From NCBI RefSeq assembly GCF_024172125.1, contig NZ_JAMZEA010000001.1, forward strand, positions 682,001-746,000: 64,000 bases of DNA. Direction: 5' to 3'. How positions within the stretch are numbered: position 1 is the stretch's first letter; each line of letters begins with the position of its first letter. Shown here piece after piece: positions 1 to 8,759 of the stretch. A program made the translations under genes and the position numbers. The notes under the pieces are model-generated. The model made no database searches. It saw only the letters and a list, made by a program, of their open reading frames with translations, and was not told the DNA's origin. This DNA is from Actinomadura rupiterrae (lineage in GTDB: Bacteria > Actinomycetota > Actinomycetes > Streptosporangiales > Streptosporangiaceae).

Positions 1-684
1 GCGCTGGCCGGAGTCATCGAGTTCTGGACGTTCTACGGCGCGCCCGCGCTGCTCACCTCGCTGTTCAACCGGCGTGGCAAGCGCCTCGGCGACCTGTTCG
101 CCGGAACCCTGGTCATCCAGGAGCGAGTGTCCGCCGCCGGCATGTACGGGCCGGTGGCGTGGATGCCGCCGTTCCTCGCGGGCTGGGGACGGACGCTGGA
201 GCTGTCCCGCCTCCCCGACGAACTCGCGATGACCGCACGTCAGTACCTCGCGCGCTTCTGGGAACTGCTGCCGGAAGTGCGCGATTCGCTAGGCGAACGC
301 ATCACCGAGCAGGTCTTCGCCGTTGTCGGCCCACCTCCTTCTCCGGGCATCCGTCCGGAAATCCTCCTGTCGGCAGTTCTGGCGGAGCGGCGCCACCGGG
401 AAGAGCAGCGCCTCGCGCGCCAGCGCGAACAGCGCCTGCGTCGCGCGGCACGCGATCCCTTGGCTCCGCCACCTGTCCCCGTCGGCATGCCGGGCATGCC
501 TATGGCTCCGCAGGGCCCGCCTCCTGCCGGGTGGTCCGCCGCTACTGGCGCTCCTATGGCCGACGCGTATCCCGTTGGGGCTCCTGCGCCGTCCGGTCCC
601 TATGCCCATGTGCCGTCCGCTCCATATCCGGTCACGCCTGGCCCTGCTGCCCCGCCGACCGGTCCGTCCATCCACGGCCGCTGA
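1..684 (+). CDS. RDD family membrane protein, 3' part only
   Basis: The frame is open from the first base of the window, so the start and the first membrane helices lie to the left; 227 residues are visible. The beginning has the end of an RDD domain: a hydrophobic segment followed by FNRRGKRLGDLFAGTLVIQ, the conserved basic-Gly-Asp turn that closes the last helix of this family. A charged helical region follows, including an Arg/Glu-rich stretch around residues 125-150. The last 75 residues are rich in Pro, Gly, Ala and Met and are probably disordered in the cytoplasm. RDD proteins are integral membrane proteins whose biochemical role is mostly unsettled. In actinomycetes I recall one encoded near ahcY and mtrAB, which fits the ahcY genes downstream. 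Family is fairly certain, function is not. Confidence 0.8.
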   Translation, partial: ALAGVIEFWTFYGAPALLTSLFNRRGKRLGDLFAGTLVIQERVSAAGMYGPVAWMPPFLAGWGRTLELSRLPDELAMTARQYLARFWELLPEVRDSLGERITEQVFAVVGPPPSPGIRPEILLSAVLAERRHREEQRLARQREQRLRRAARDPLAPPPVPVGMPGMPMAPQGPPPAGWSAATGAPMADAYPVGAPAPSGPYAHVPSAPYPVTPGPAAPPTGPSIHGR

Positions 685-798
685 GCCTCGGCTCGCCGCC
701 TCCGCAGGTATTCACCCGTCCGTGGGCTGCGGCGTTTTCCGCGTGCTCGGCTGGCTGTTGAGCGACTTCGCTTTGGCGGAAGCTCAGTTGTGAGCGAG

Positions 799-807
799 TT
801 ATCCACA
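799..807 (+). promoter_or_regulatory. Isolated DnaA-box-like 9-mer
   Basis: TTATCCACA, an exact match to the classical DnaA box, lies in the 258-base gap before the GH5 gene. The reverse-oriented copy TGTGGATAA is at 18548-18556. There is no cluster of boxes, so this is not an origin. It may be a single regulatory DnaA site or chance. Confidence 0.3.
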
Positions 808-942
808 GATCGTCGCCGGGTTGGCACGGCCCGTGACGATCACGGAATCCTTGAGGCGTCACCCCATGGACAGCGGTGATCCCACCGCCTAACCTCCGAG
901 GAAATTTCATGTTTGGTCGGTCGCTTGCTCAGGGAGCCCGCC

Positions 943-2472
943 GTGCCTCGTCCCGCCGTTTCCCGGTCCGTCGCCGCCGCCCGGCTGGCCGTCACCGCGC
1001 TGCTCATCGCCGCGCCCGCCGCCGTCCCGACCGCTGGGACAGCCTCGGCCGACCAGGGCGACGGCCTGCGCCAGATCACGGACGCCCAGGGCCGCGCGCT
1101 CCTGCTGCACGGGATGAACACCGCCGGCAGCGCGAAGGGTCCGTCCGGCCTGCCCTGGATCGAACGCCGCAACGTCGCCGCCGAACGGCAGAAACTGGGC
1201 AGCAACGTCGTCCGGTACATCGTCCAGTGGAAGAACGTCGAACCGAGCCCGGGCCGCTACGACGACCGCTATCTCGACGAGGTCGCCCAGCGCGTCGCCT
1301 GGTACCGCGAGCAGGGGATCAACGTCGTCCTCGACATGCACCAGGACATCTACGGACCGAGCGCCTGCAAGGGGGCGGGCAACGGCGCGCCGGCCTGGGC
1401 GACGATCACCGACGGGCTGCCCTGCACGCCGCAGAGCCCCTGGGTGCTCACCTACCTCCAACCGGCCGTGCTCCGCGCGTACGACAACTTCTGGAACACC
1501 ACGGGCAGGCACCCGGAGCTGATGCGGCACTACGTGGCGATGTGGAAGCACGTCGCAGCGCGGTTCGCGAACGATCCGGCCGTCCTCGGCTACGACCTGA
1601 TGAACGAGCCGTTCGGCGGGACGAAGCAGTTCGGCTTCTTCGAGGCTCCCGTACTGACGCCCTTCTACCAGCGCATCGTGACGGCGATTCGCCAGGTCGA
1701 CCGCAACAGGTGGATCTTCCTGGAACCGCAGGCGCTCGGCGTCAACGAGGGCCTCGGCACGTCACTCGGCCAGATCCGCGACCCGCGCGCACGCGCGGCG
1801 CTCACCAAGCTCCTCGGCCAGCGCGACCGGCTCGCGGGCACGGGCCTGACTCGCCTGACCGACCCGAGCTCCCGCCTCGTCCTCGCCGCCCACTTCTACC
1901 CGGGCGGCGTGGACATCGGCGGCGGCTACACGGGGATGCTCAAAACGCTCGTCCAAGCGGAGTTCGTCCTCTGGCGCCAGAACATGACCGACGCCGCCCG
2001 CCGCTTGAACACCCCGCTGTGGATCGGCGAGATCGGCGCGATGGCGTTCAACCAACCGGGAGCCGCCGACTACACCCGCGACTGGCTGTCGATGGCAGAC
2101 GACCTGCGCGTCGGCTGGGCCTACTGGTCGAACGACCCGCAGGCGGACGGCTCGTCCGAGACCTTCGCACCCCTCGACCGCAACGGCGACCTGACCGAAG
2201 TCGGCAAGGTCGTGGCCCGCCCCTTTGCCCGGGCGGTCGCCGGCACCCCGACGAAGACCTCCTACACATCCGGAACCTTCACCCTGACGTGGCGAACCCG
2301 CCCCGGCACGTCAGGCCCCACCGAGATCTGGCTGCCGCCGACCGTCTACCCCGGCACGCCCAAAGTGACCGCATCCGACCACACCCGCCGCTGGGACCCG
2401 ACCAACCACGTCCTCTCCATCTGGAACACCTCGGCGACCACTACCCACACCGTCACCATCACCCCGTCCTGA
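943..2472 (+). CDS. Secreted GH5 glycoside hydrolase, endoglycosylceramidase-like
   Basis: The 509-residue product is predicted to hydrolyse beta-glycosidic bonds outside the cell; sequence style matches the endoglycosylceramidase-like branch of GH5. The start is GTG 943, with AGGGA seven bases upstream; a TTG at 913 is in frame but has no better site. A signal peptide occupies about residues 1-35, with Arg residues, a hydrophobic Ala/Leu/Val core and an AxA cleavage site before DQGDG. The TIM barrel shows VLDMHQDIYG on an early strand, the acid/base glutamate in DLMNEP (Glu222) and the nucleophile in WIGEIG (Glu363). A C-terminal beta-rich domain of about 85 residues follows, as usual for this branch. 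The gene stands alone and converges on the next gene with a 12-base gap. Family confidence is high; the natural substrate (glycolipid or other glycoside) is inferred. Confidence 0.85.
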   Translation: MPRPAVSRSVAAARLAVTALLIAAPAAVPTAGTASADQGDGLRQITDAQGRALLLHGMNTAGSAKGPSGLPWIERRNVAAERQKLGSNVVRYIVQWKNVEPSPGRYDDRYLDEVAQRVAWYREQGINVVLDMHQDIYGPSACKGAGNGAPAWATITDGLPCTPQSPWVLTYLQPAVLRAYDNFWNTTGRHPELMRHYVAMWKHVAARFANDPAVLGYDLMNEPFGGTKQFGFFEAPVLTPFYQRIVTAIRQVDRNRWIFLEPQALGVNEGLGTSLGQIRDPRARAALTKLLGQRDRLAGTGLTRLTDPSSRLVLAAHFYPGGVDIGGGYTGMLKTLVQAEFVLWRQNMTDAARRLNTPLWIGEIGAMAFNQPGAADYTRDWLSMADDLRVGWAYWSNDPQADGSSETFAPLDRNGDLTEVGKVVARPFARAVAGTPTKTSYTSGTFTLTWRTRPGTSGPTEIWLPPTVYPGTPKVTASDHTRRWDPTNHVLSIWNTSATTTHTVTITPS

Positions 2473-2484
2473 AGTCCGCGCAGC

Positions 2485-3996
2485 TCAGCCCGTCAGGAAG
2501 TGAGGAGGCCCATCAAGCTCGACCAGCTCGATACCGGGAGCATCCAGCACGACGTCCCCCGCCAGATGAACGTGCTGCACCTCGCCGGTCGCCAGATTCG
2601 CCACCTCGTACTGCTCAACAGGCAACGGACCTGACTCGGTCTCATGCCGCGTCACCGAAAGGAGCCGCCACCGCCATGCCTCGGTCAGAGTCGCCAACAC
2701 AACGCCACTCACCCGAACCAGCCGCACGTCCACCCCCGCGCGAGGCAGCCCGTCCGGGGCCTCCCCGGGCCCGCCATCCGACACGTCGCCCCAAGCCGCA
2801 GCCTCAGCGGAGGTAGCGCCTTGGCCGCCCGCGTCGGCTCCCAAGCCAGTGGCACCTGCCGAGCCCGAATCCGACTGCTGCGCCCGGGCCCCAGCAAGAA
2901 ATCGCGCCACAGCGACAAGAAAGGCCGGTGACTCACCAAGAAACCCCGCAGCCAGGCCGGAATACTCAACAGCCTCGCCGGGCACCCCATGCCCCGCCCC
3001 CACCGCACCGGCCGCAACGCCCTCACCAGCAGAAGCGCCTCCACCAAGCCCAGAACCCTCCGCGCCTACGAATGGAGTGCTACCCGCAGCCCCAACCGTC
3101 CCCGCCGATGCAAAGGCGTCCGCAGCCGCTGGGTATCCCACGCCAGCAGCATCGGCAAACCCGCCGTCCCCTGGCACACCGACCCCGCGAGCCGCGCCGC
3201 CGCCGCGAAGTGCACTGCCGTCGCGTGGCCCGGCGACATCGCGGAGCATGCCGACGCCGTGGGACGCGCTGCCGTCGCAGGGCGCGGTGGCATCGCAGGG
3301 CGCGGTGGCATCGCGGGCCCCGCTGACTTCGCGGGCCCCGCTGACTTCGCGGGCCCCGCTGACTTCGCGGGCCGCGCCCGCGCCGCTGGCTGTGCTGCCG
3401 TCGCGGGGGCCAGCGCCGTCGTGGGGCGCACTGGCACCGTGGACCGCGCTGCCGTCGCGGGGCACGCTGGCATCGCAGGGCGCGCCGATCTCGCGGGCCC
3501 CGGCGACCTCGCGGACCGCGCCCGCGCCGCTGGCTGTGCTGCCGTCGCGGGGCCCGGCGACGTCGTGGGGCGCACTGGCGCCGTGGGGCGCACTGGCGCC
3601 GTGGGGCACGCTGCCGTCGTGGGGCGCGGTGGCGTCGTGGGGCGCGGTGGCGTCGCGTGACGAGGCTGTCCCACTAGACGAGGCGCTCACCCTGGACGAG
3701 ATGCCGTCGCTGGGCGAGGAGGTCTTGCCGGACGAGGTGGTGTTGCGTGGGGAGGTGGTGTTGCTTGGAGAGGAGGCTCGGACCCAGGCGACTTCGCGTC
3801 CGGTGACACCGCCGCGCAGCCACCAGTCCGGGGCGACGATCTCGACCCTGATCTGGCGCCAACGCGCGTCCACGACCAGGTCGAGGCGCGTCCCGTCCGT
3901 GCGGGTTGCGACGTAGCGCCAGCCGCCGGGCCCGGGAGCACACTGGAAGTGTTCCTCGGTCCCGTCCTCAAGGTGCAGGTAAGTTCCACGCGGCAT
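2485..3996 (-). CDS. Unknown protein: two folded ends split by a repeat insert
   Basis: This 503-residue product is not recognised. The first ~70 residues (PRGTYLHLEDGTEEHF onward) and the last ~75 (VDVRLVRVSGVVLATLTEAW onward) have normal mixed composition with many beta-prone and Trp residues and look folded. Between them are some 300 residues of Ala, Gly, Ser, Pro, Asp, His and Arg in short repeats such as APHDGS, GPRDGS and AREVSG. One unit of about 45 residues (HGASAPHD to AREV) occurs twice, and AREVSG is repeated three times in tandem. The repeat part keeps the reading frame with no stop, so it is probably translated. No signal peptide or membrane helix is seen, so it is probably cytoplasmic. 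The ends may be halves of one small domain pushed apart by repeat expansion. The annotation stops at description. Confidence 0.65.
   Translation of the reverse strand: MPRGTYLHLEDGTEEHFQCAPGPGGWRYVATRTDGTRLDLVVDARWRQIRVEIVAPDWWLRGGVTGREVAWVRASSPSNTTSPRNTTSSGKTSSPSDGISSRVSASSSGTASSRDATAPHDATAPHDGSVPHGASAPHGASAPHDVAGPRDGSTASGAGAVREVAGAREIGAPCDASVPRDGSAVHGASAPHDGAGPRDGSTASGAGAAREVSGAREVSGAREVSGARDATAPCDATAPCDGSASHGVGMLRDVAGPRDGSALRGGGAARGVGVPGDGGFADAAGVGYPAAADAFASAGTVGAAGSTPFVGAEGSGLGGGASAGEGVAAGAVGAGHGVPGEAVEYSGLAAGFLGESPAFLVAVARFLAGARAQQSDSGSAGATGLGADAGGQGATSAEAAAWGDVSDGGPGEAPDGLPRAGVDVRLVRVSGVVLATLTEAWRWRLLSVTRHETESGPLPVEQYEVANLATGEVQHVHLAGDVVLDAPGIELVELDGPPHFLTG
3313..3366. repeat. Three exact tandem copies of an 18-bp unit
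   Basis: The unit GCGGGCCCCGCTGACTTC occurs at 3313-3330, 3331-3348 and 3349-3366, inside the minus-strand gene at 2485-3996. It encodes the hexapeptide repeat AREVSG. The period is a multiple of three, so copy-number changes would not break the frame. Confidence 0.95.
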
Positions 3997-4572
3997 CCGG
4001 CCGACGCTATCTCAGCCGCCCTGAGATGTCCTCGCCGGGCGTCCGCCCGTGCCCGGCGCACCACAGCGCAAGCGGTGCCTTGGATGCTCCCTCGCGTGCG
4101 GACGGGCAGCACAACGCGGTGGAGCATCACCACCCATTGAGGGCGCCGTCGCGGCTGGGCTCCTCGCGGTGCGTCAGCGTCGCGTGGTGGAGGCGCTCAG
4201 TGGTCGCGGGGGGCTTGCGCGGGGGACGCATCGGGTGGGGCGGCCTGGTTGGCAAGGCTCGCGCGGGAGCGTGCTTGTTGGGGTTGCGCGAGGGCGGCCC
4301 GCTCCGTGGGGCGCGGAGGCTGTGCCTTCGTCGGGGCGCACAGGGGGTCGGCACTGGGGGGTTGCTTGGTGGTGGGGCTTCGCGCGGAAGCGTGCTTGTC
4401 GGGGATGCGCCGGGGGTGAGGCGCTCGATGGGCGGGGGCTTTGGGGAGCAGGGTTGCCTGGTCAGGGCGGGCTTCGCTGGGGGGATTGGTGTGCTGGGGG
4501 TGGGGCCGCAGGTTGGGTTGGGGGTCTGTATGGGGCTGGTCCTGCTGCGGGTGGGGATGGTCTGGTGGGGGG
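3997..4572. other. 576-base gap without a gene, with degenerate direct repeats
   Basis: No frame here has a believable protein; open frames are antisense or Pro/Arg-rich nonsense. Two similar blocks of 34-35 bases lie at 4256-4289 and 4376-4410, sharing AGCGTGCTTGT and flanking CGCGCGG. The gap lies upstream of the repeat-protein gene (start 3996) and downstream of the short SAH hydrolase (stop 4573), so it should carry a promoter for the former. No clear -10/-35 pair stands out. Confidence 0.5.
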
Positions 4573-5832
4573 TTAGGTGGTGCCTAGGCGCCAGGAGTGG
4601 AGGTAGTCCTCTTGGTCGGGGGTCAGGGAGTCGATGGCTATGGACATTGAGGCGAGTTTGAGGCGGGCCACCTCGGTGTCGATGGGCTTGGGGACCTCGT
4701 GGACGGCCGGGGCGAGGGTGGGGGTCGCTTCGGCCAGCCAGGCGCAGGTGAGGGCCTGGTCGGCGAAGGACATGTCCATCACGGCGGCGGGGTGGCCCTC
4801 GGCGGCGGCGAGGTTGACCAGGCGGCCTTCGGCGAGGAGGACCAGGCGGCGGCCGTCTGCGAGGACGTACTCGTCGGCCTGCGGGCGGACGCCCGGGTGG
4901 ACGGCGACGGCCAGGTCGGCGAGGGCGCGGACGTCGATCTCGACGTCGAAGTGGCCGGAGTTGGCGAGGATGGCGCCGTCCTTCATGACCGCGAGGTGGT
5001 CGGCGGTGATCACGTCGCGGTTGCCGGTGACGGTGATGAAGACGTCGCCGACCCGGGCGGCCTCGGTCATCGGGAGGACGGTGTAGCCCTGGAGGGCGGC
5101 GTCCAGCGCCTTGACCGGGTCGATCTCGGTGACGACGACGCGGGCGCCGAGGCCGCGGGCGCGCTCGGCGAGACCGCGGCCGCAGTAGCCGAAGCCGGCG
5201 ATGACGATCGTCTTGCCCGCGAGCAGGGTGTTCGTCGCGCGGACGATGCCGTCCAGGGTGGATTGGCCGGTGCCGTACCGGTTGTCGAACATGTGCTTGG
5301 TGTCGGTGTCGTTCACCGCCACCATCGGGAAGCGCAGCGCGCCCTCGCGGGCCATCTGGTGCAGCCGGATCACGCCGGTCGTGGTCTGCTCGCAGCCGCC
5401 GCGCACCGTGTCGATCAGGTCGACGCGTTCGGTGTGCAGCGTGTTGACCAGGTCGCAGCCGTCGTCCAGGACGAGGTCGGGTCCGGTTTCGAGGGCCTGG
5501 TGGATGTGCCGGTAGTAGCCCTCGCGGTCCGTCCCGGCGCGGGCGAAGACCTGCGCGCCGTACTCGTGCACGAGCGCGGCGGCGACGTCGTCCTGCGTGG
5601 AGAGGGGGTTGGACGCGGCGAGCGCGACGCTCGCGCCGCCCGCCTGGAGGGTCCGGATGAGCCCGGCGGTCTCGGTGGTGACGTGCATGCACGCCGCGAT
5701 GCGCAGGCCGGAGAGGGGGAGGTCGGCCTCGAAGCGCTCCCGGATCTGGCGCAGCACCGGCATGCTCCGGTCGGCCCACTCGATCCGCTTGACGCCCTCG
5801 TACGCCAGCGAGGCGTCCGCGACGTCGCTCAT
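4573..5832 (-). CDS. Second, short-form adenosylhomocysteinase-like protein
   Basis: The 419-residue product belongs to the NAD-dependent S-adenosylhomocysteine hydrolase family (SAH to homocysteine plus adenosine, cytoplasmic). Visible signatures are HVTTETAGLI, SNPLSTQDD, EQTTTGVIRLHQ, the catalytic Lys179-Asp183-Asn184 set in TKHMFDNRYG, the NAD loop GFGYCGRG and the late ANSGHFD motif. It lacks the insertions of the ~475-residue bacterial enzyme next door. It ends in LTPDQEDYLHSWRLGTT instead of the PDHYRY tail, as archaeal and Thermotoga enzymes do. It may therefore be a true SAH hydrolase or act on a related thioether nucleoside such as S-inosylhomocysteine. The ATG follows GAGGGGGCAGG. 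The gene lies downstream of ahcY in the same orientation, behind a terminator hairpin and a structured leader, so it probably has its own control. Confidence 0.85.
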   Translation of the reverse strand: MSDVADASLAYEGVKRIEWADRSMPVLRQIRERFEADLPLSGLRIAACMHVTTETAGLIRTLQAGGASVALAASNPLSTQDDVAAALVHEYGAQVFARAGTDREGYYRHIHQALETGPDLVLDDGCDLVNTLHTERVDLIDTVRGGCEQTTTGVIRLHQMAREGALRFPMVAVNDTDTKHMFDNRYGTGQSTLDGIVRATNTLLAGKTIVIAGFGYCGRGLAERARGLGARVVVTEIDPVKALDAALQGYTVLPMTEAARVGDVFITVTGNRDVITADHLAVMKDGAILANSGHFDVEIDVRALADLAVAVHPGVRPQADEYVLADGRRLVLLAEGRLVNLAAAEGHPAAVMDMSFADQALTCAWLAEATPTLAPAVHEVPKPIDTEVARLKLASMSIAIDSLTPDQEDYLHSWRLGTT

Positions 5833-5850
5833 CCTGCCCCCTCGATCGAT

Positions 5851-6000
5851 CTTCGGACTTCCGCTGGATGCGACGGAGCCGCCGCTCGACCGGTTCCCCG
5901 GCCGTCGCGACGGCCCAGCTCAGTGCGGACACTACCCCGCGTCCCGCCGGATTCCCCTTTTCGGGCGGGTCGCCTTCAGGAAGTCCGAAGGCGAACCCGC
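5851..6000 (-). promoter_or_regulatory. Structured leader with possible pseudoknot upstream of the short SAH hydrolase
   Basis: Read as minus-strand RNA, GCGGG-U-UCGCCUUC pairs with GAAGGCGA-CCCGC (plus-strand positions 5965-5977 with 5987-6000). This is a 13-base-pair hairpin with one bulge and a nine-base loop. The loop contains GGACUUCC, and its perfect complement GGAAGUCC lies at 5855-5862, about 20 bases before the start codon. Including the stem edge, the match is 12 of 12 bases (5979-5990 with 5851-5862). A second hairpin, the self-complementary 16-mer at 5900-5915, lies between. The arrangement allows either a loop-downstream pseudoknot or a long-range duplex near the ribosome site. 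It does not match SAH, SAM-II or SAM-IV riboswitch cores as I remember them. A terminator, or an operator in two inverted copies, is an alternative. Confidence 0.45.
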
Positions 6001-6043
6001 CGCAGATGCAGACCGGTAAACCGCGCCGCAGTTGCCGACCGGT
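5994..6043. repeat. Two imperfect tandem copies of a ~25-bp motif
   Basis: Copies at 5994-6017 and 6019-6043 read, on the minus strand, ACCGGTCTGCATCTGCGGCG and ACCGGTCGGCAACTGCGGCG, each followed by a GGTT-like end. They sit at the upstream edge of the leader hairpin of the short SAH hydrolase gene. Paired direct repeats at a promoter suggest a binding site for a dimeric regulator; no -10 box is clear. Confidence 0.55.
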
Positions 6044-6128
6044 TACGTCGGTTCCGTTGGATGGTCTGTGGCGGGGCGTATGCGTCGCGCGCCGTGCTGC
6101 GCGGAGGCGGTGGGTGCGGGTGTTGAAC

Positions 6129-6159
6129 GCCCGTACTCGCCTTGGGGACGAGTACGGGC
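6129..6159 (-). terminator. Probable terminator of ahcY
   Basis: A perfect 11-base-pair stem (GCCCGTACTCG, 6129-6139, with CGAGTACGGGC, 6149-6159) with a nine-base loop lies 12 bases past the ahcY stop codon. There is no T-run, as is common in actinomycetes. Confidence 0.8.
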
Positions 6160-6171
6160 GGGGTGGGTCGA

Positions 6172-7602
<1,431 letters not shown>

Positions 7603-7651
7603 GCTTCCGTAGCTCCTCTGTTGCGATCCTCGGACACGCCGTACGCGAGCG

Positions 7652-7657
7652 AGTCTA
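7652..7657 (-). promoter_or_regulatory. -10 box of ahcY
   Basis: TAGACT on the minus strand, with a weak TTCTCG 17 bases upstream as a possible -35. It predicts a transcription start near 7645, about 43 bases before the ahcY ATG. Confidence 0.45.
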
Positions 7658-7697
7658 GGGGCGGCGGCGCGAGCCGAGAACGCCCGACCGCGCCTTC

Positions 7698-7715
7698 CTG
7701 ACACAAATTTGTCAG
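7698..7715. promoter_or_regulatory. Inverted-repeat operator between merR-like gene and ahcY
   Basis: CTGACA-CAAATT-TGTCAG is a perfect 6-6-6 inverted repeat. It is strikingly AT-rich for this genome and overlaps the predicted -10 of the MerR-type gene. Its place in a divergent promoter region suggests binding by that regulator, with possible effect on ahcY about 40 bases away. Confidence 0.65.
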
Positions 7716-7718
7716 AAT
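7713..7718 (+). promoter_or_regulatory. -10 box of the MerR-type gene, leaderless start
   Basis: CAGAAT ends seven bases before ATG 7726, placing the transcription start at or next to the start codon. No ribosome site is seen, in keeping with a leaderless message. Confidence 0.5.
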
Positions 7719-7725
7719 CGACTCC

Positions 7726-8091
7726 ATGCGCATCACGGAGGCCGCCCGGCGGCTCGGCACCTCGCCCCGCATGCTCCGCTACCGCGAGCGGCTCGGCCTG
7801 CTGCCACCCACCCGCGACTCGGGCGCCGGGGGCGGGCACCGCAAGTTCGGCGACGCCGAGCTCCGCGCCGTCGCGCTCGCGCTGGCCCTGGAGAAGCGGT
7901 ACGACGTCGGCCCGGCCGAACTGGCCTTCGGGCTGCGCGTCCTGGCCGAACCCGAGGTGCAGGCCCGCGTCCGTGAACTGGGCGAACGTATCGGACGGCT
8001 GTCCGCGCCGCCGACCCGCGCGCTGGACTTCGAGAAGGAGAAGGCGTTGCGCCTGCTCCGCCGGCCCGGACTACGCTCTCCCAGGACATAG
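7726..8091 (+). CDS. MerR-family transcriptional regulator
   Basis: The 121-residue cytoplasmic DNA-binding protein begins with a MerR-type winged helix-turn-helix: [20 protein letters not shown], then the RLGLLPP turn and [13 protein letters not shown] (about residues 1-70). A short C-terminal dimerisation helix follows ([11 protein letters not shown]). There is no Cys-rich metal loop and no large effector domain, so the signal sensed is unknown. The ATG has no Shine-Dalgarno but a -10-like CAGAAT seven bases upstream. The gene is divergent from ahcY, with a perfect inverted repeat between them, so autoregulation and control of SAH recycling are plausible inferences. The family is well supported. 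Confidence 0.82.
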   Translation: MRITEAARRLGTSPRMLRYRERLGLLPPTRDSGAGGGHRKFGDAELRAVALALALEKRYDVGPAELAFGLRVLAEPEVQARVRELGERIGRLSAPPTRALDFEKEKALRLLRRPGLRSPRT

Positions 8092-8415
8092 CCCTGACAA
8101 GCCCCCGAACCCGCACTGACCGTCCACACGAACCGCATCCCGCACCGGCCGTCCCCACGGGGACCCACACTGACCCGTCCACACGAGTCCGCACTGACCG
8201 TCCCACACGAATTCGCGCCGGTCGTCCACATGAGACCGCACAGGCTTCCCGCGAGTCTGGACCGGACGTCCCGAGGCCGTACTGGGCAGGCCGGAAGCTG
8301 TAGTGGCCACGGCCGGCTCGTGCCGGGCGGCCGTGAGTCTGTACTGGCTGGTGGCCGGTCCTGGATTCGCACGGGTCGCCTTGAAGCTGTACCGAACGGA
8401 GCAGAACCGGCAGGT
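8092..8415 (+). repeat. 324-base gap filled with degenerate ~25-bp direct repeats
   Basis: No gene is seen. From about 8110 to 8260, variants of CGCACTGACCGTCCACACGA recur four or five times with substitutions and small indels. The remainder has looser repeats of GTACTGG- and GGCCGG-type words. The plus-strand gene starting at 8416 follows. The repeats may be decayed tandem duplications; no regulatory role is evident. Confidence 0.6.
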
Positions 8416-8736
8416 ATGAGAACCAAGATCCCGCAGCTCGTTGGTGTCGTCGCCGGCGTCCTGCTGCTCTGCTGGGGCGCGTACAGGCTCACCGCCGCGC
8501 CCGGATGCGAGGGCACCCGGATGAATCCGGACGACCGCTGCACGACGTCCACGCGCGGCCGCGTCTACACGCAGACGTACGAGGAGCGGAAGCGGTCGCT
8601 TCACATGTGGGGTTACGTGCTGGTCGTGGGTGGTCCCGCGCTGTCCCTAAGCTGCCTGGCCGGTATGGCGGTCTCGTCCCGCCGCCGGTCCCGTCCGCCG
8701 TCGCGGCCTTCGTCGCCGCCGTCGTCCACCTGGTAG
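8416..8736 (+). CDS. Small two-helix membrane protein, unknown
   Basis: The 106-residue product is unrecognised. It has a hydrophobic helix at about residues 8-26 (VGVVAGVLLLCWGAYRL), a polar loop with two Cys residues (PGCEGT and DRCTTS) that could face outside, a second helix at about residues 67-90 and a short Arg/Ser/Pro tail. ATG 8416 is taken because the membrane segment starts there; GGCAGGT precedes it. The loop Cys pair could form a disulfide. The next membrane-protein gene begins 23 bases after its stop, so the two are probably co-transcribed. Confidence 0.6.
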   Translation: MRTKIPQLVGVVAGVLLLCWGAYRLTAAPGCEGTRMNPDDRCTTSTRGRVYTQTYEERKRSLHMWGYVLVVGGPALSLSCLAGMAVSSRRRSRPPSRPSSPPSSTW

Positions 8737-8759
8737 GTCCCCCGCCGAGGAGTCTCCCC

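Noticed and set aside
3240..3660. CRISPR array or intergenic satellite
   Set aside because: The repeats have no unique spacers of constant length and keep an open frame inside the minus-strand gene.
5851..5990. The 12-bp inverted repeats as ends of a small transposable element
   Set aside because: No target-site duplication is seen and one arm forms its own longer hairpin, which fits an RNA structure better.
5851..6000. Known SAH, SAM-II or SAM-IV riboswitch
   Set aside because: The conserved core words of these classes as I remember them are absent; only the general pseudoknot geometry is similar.
8100..8260. CRISPR array
   Set aside because: Repeats are diverged, contiguous and short, with no spacers and no cas genes.
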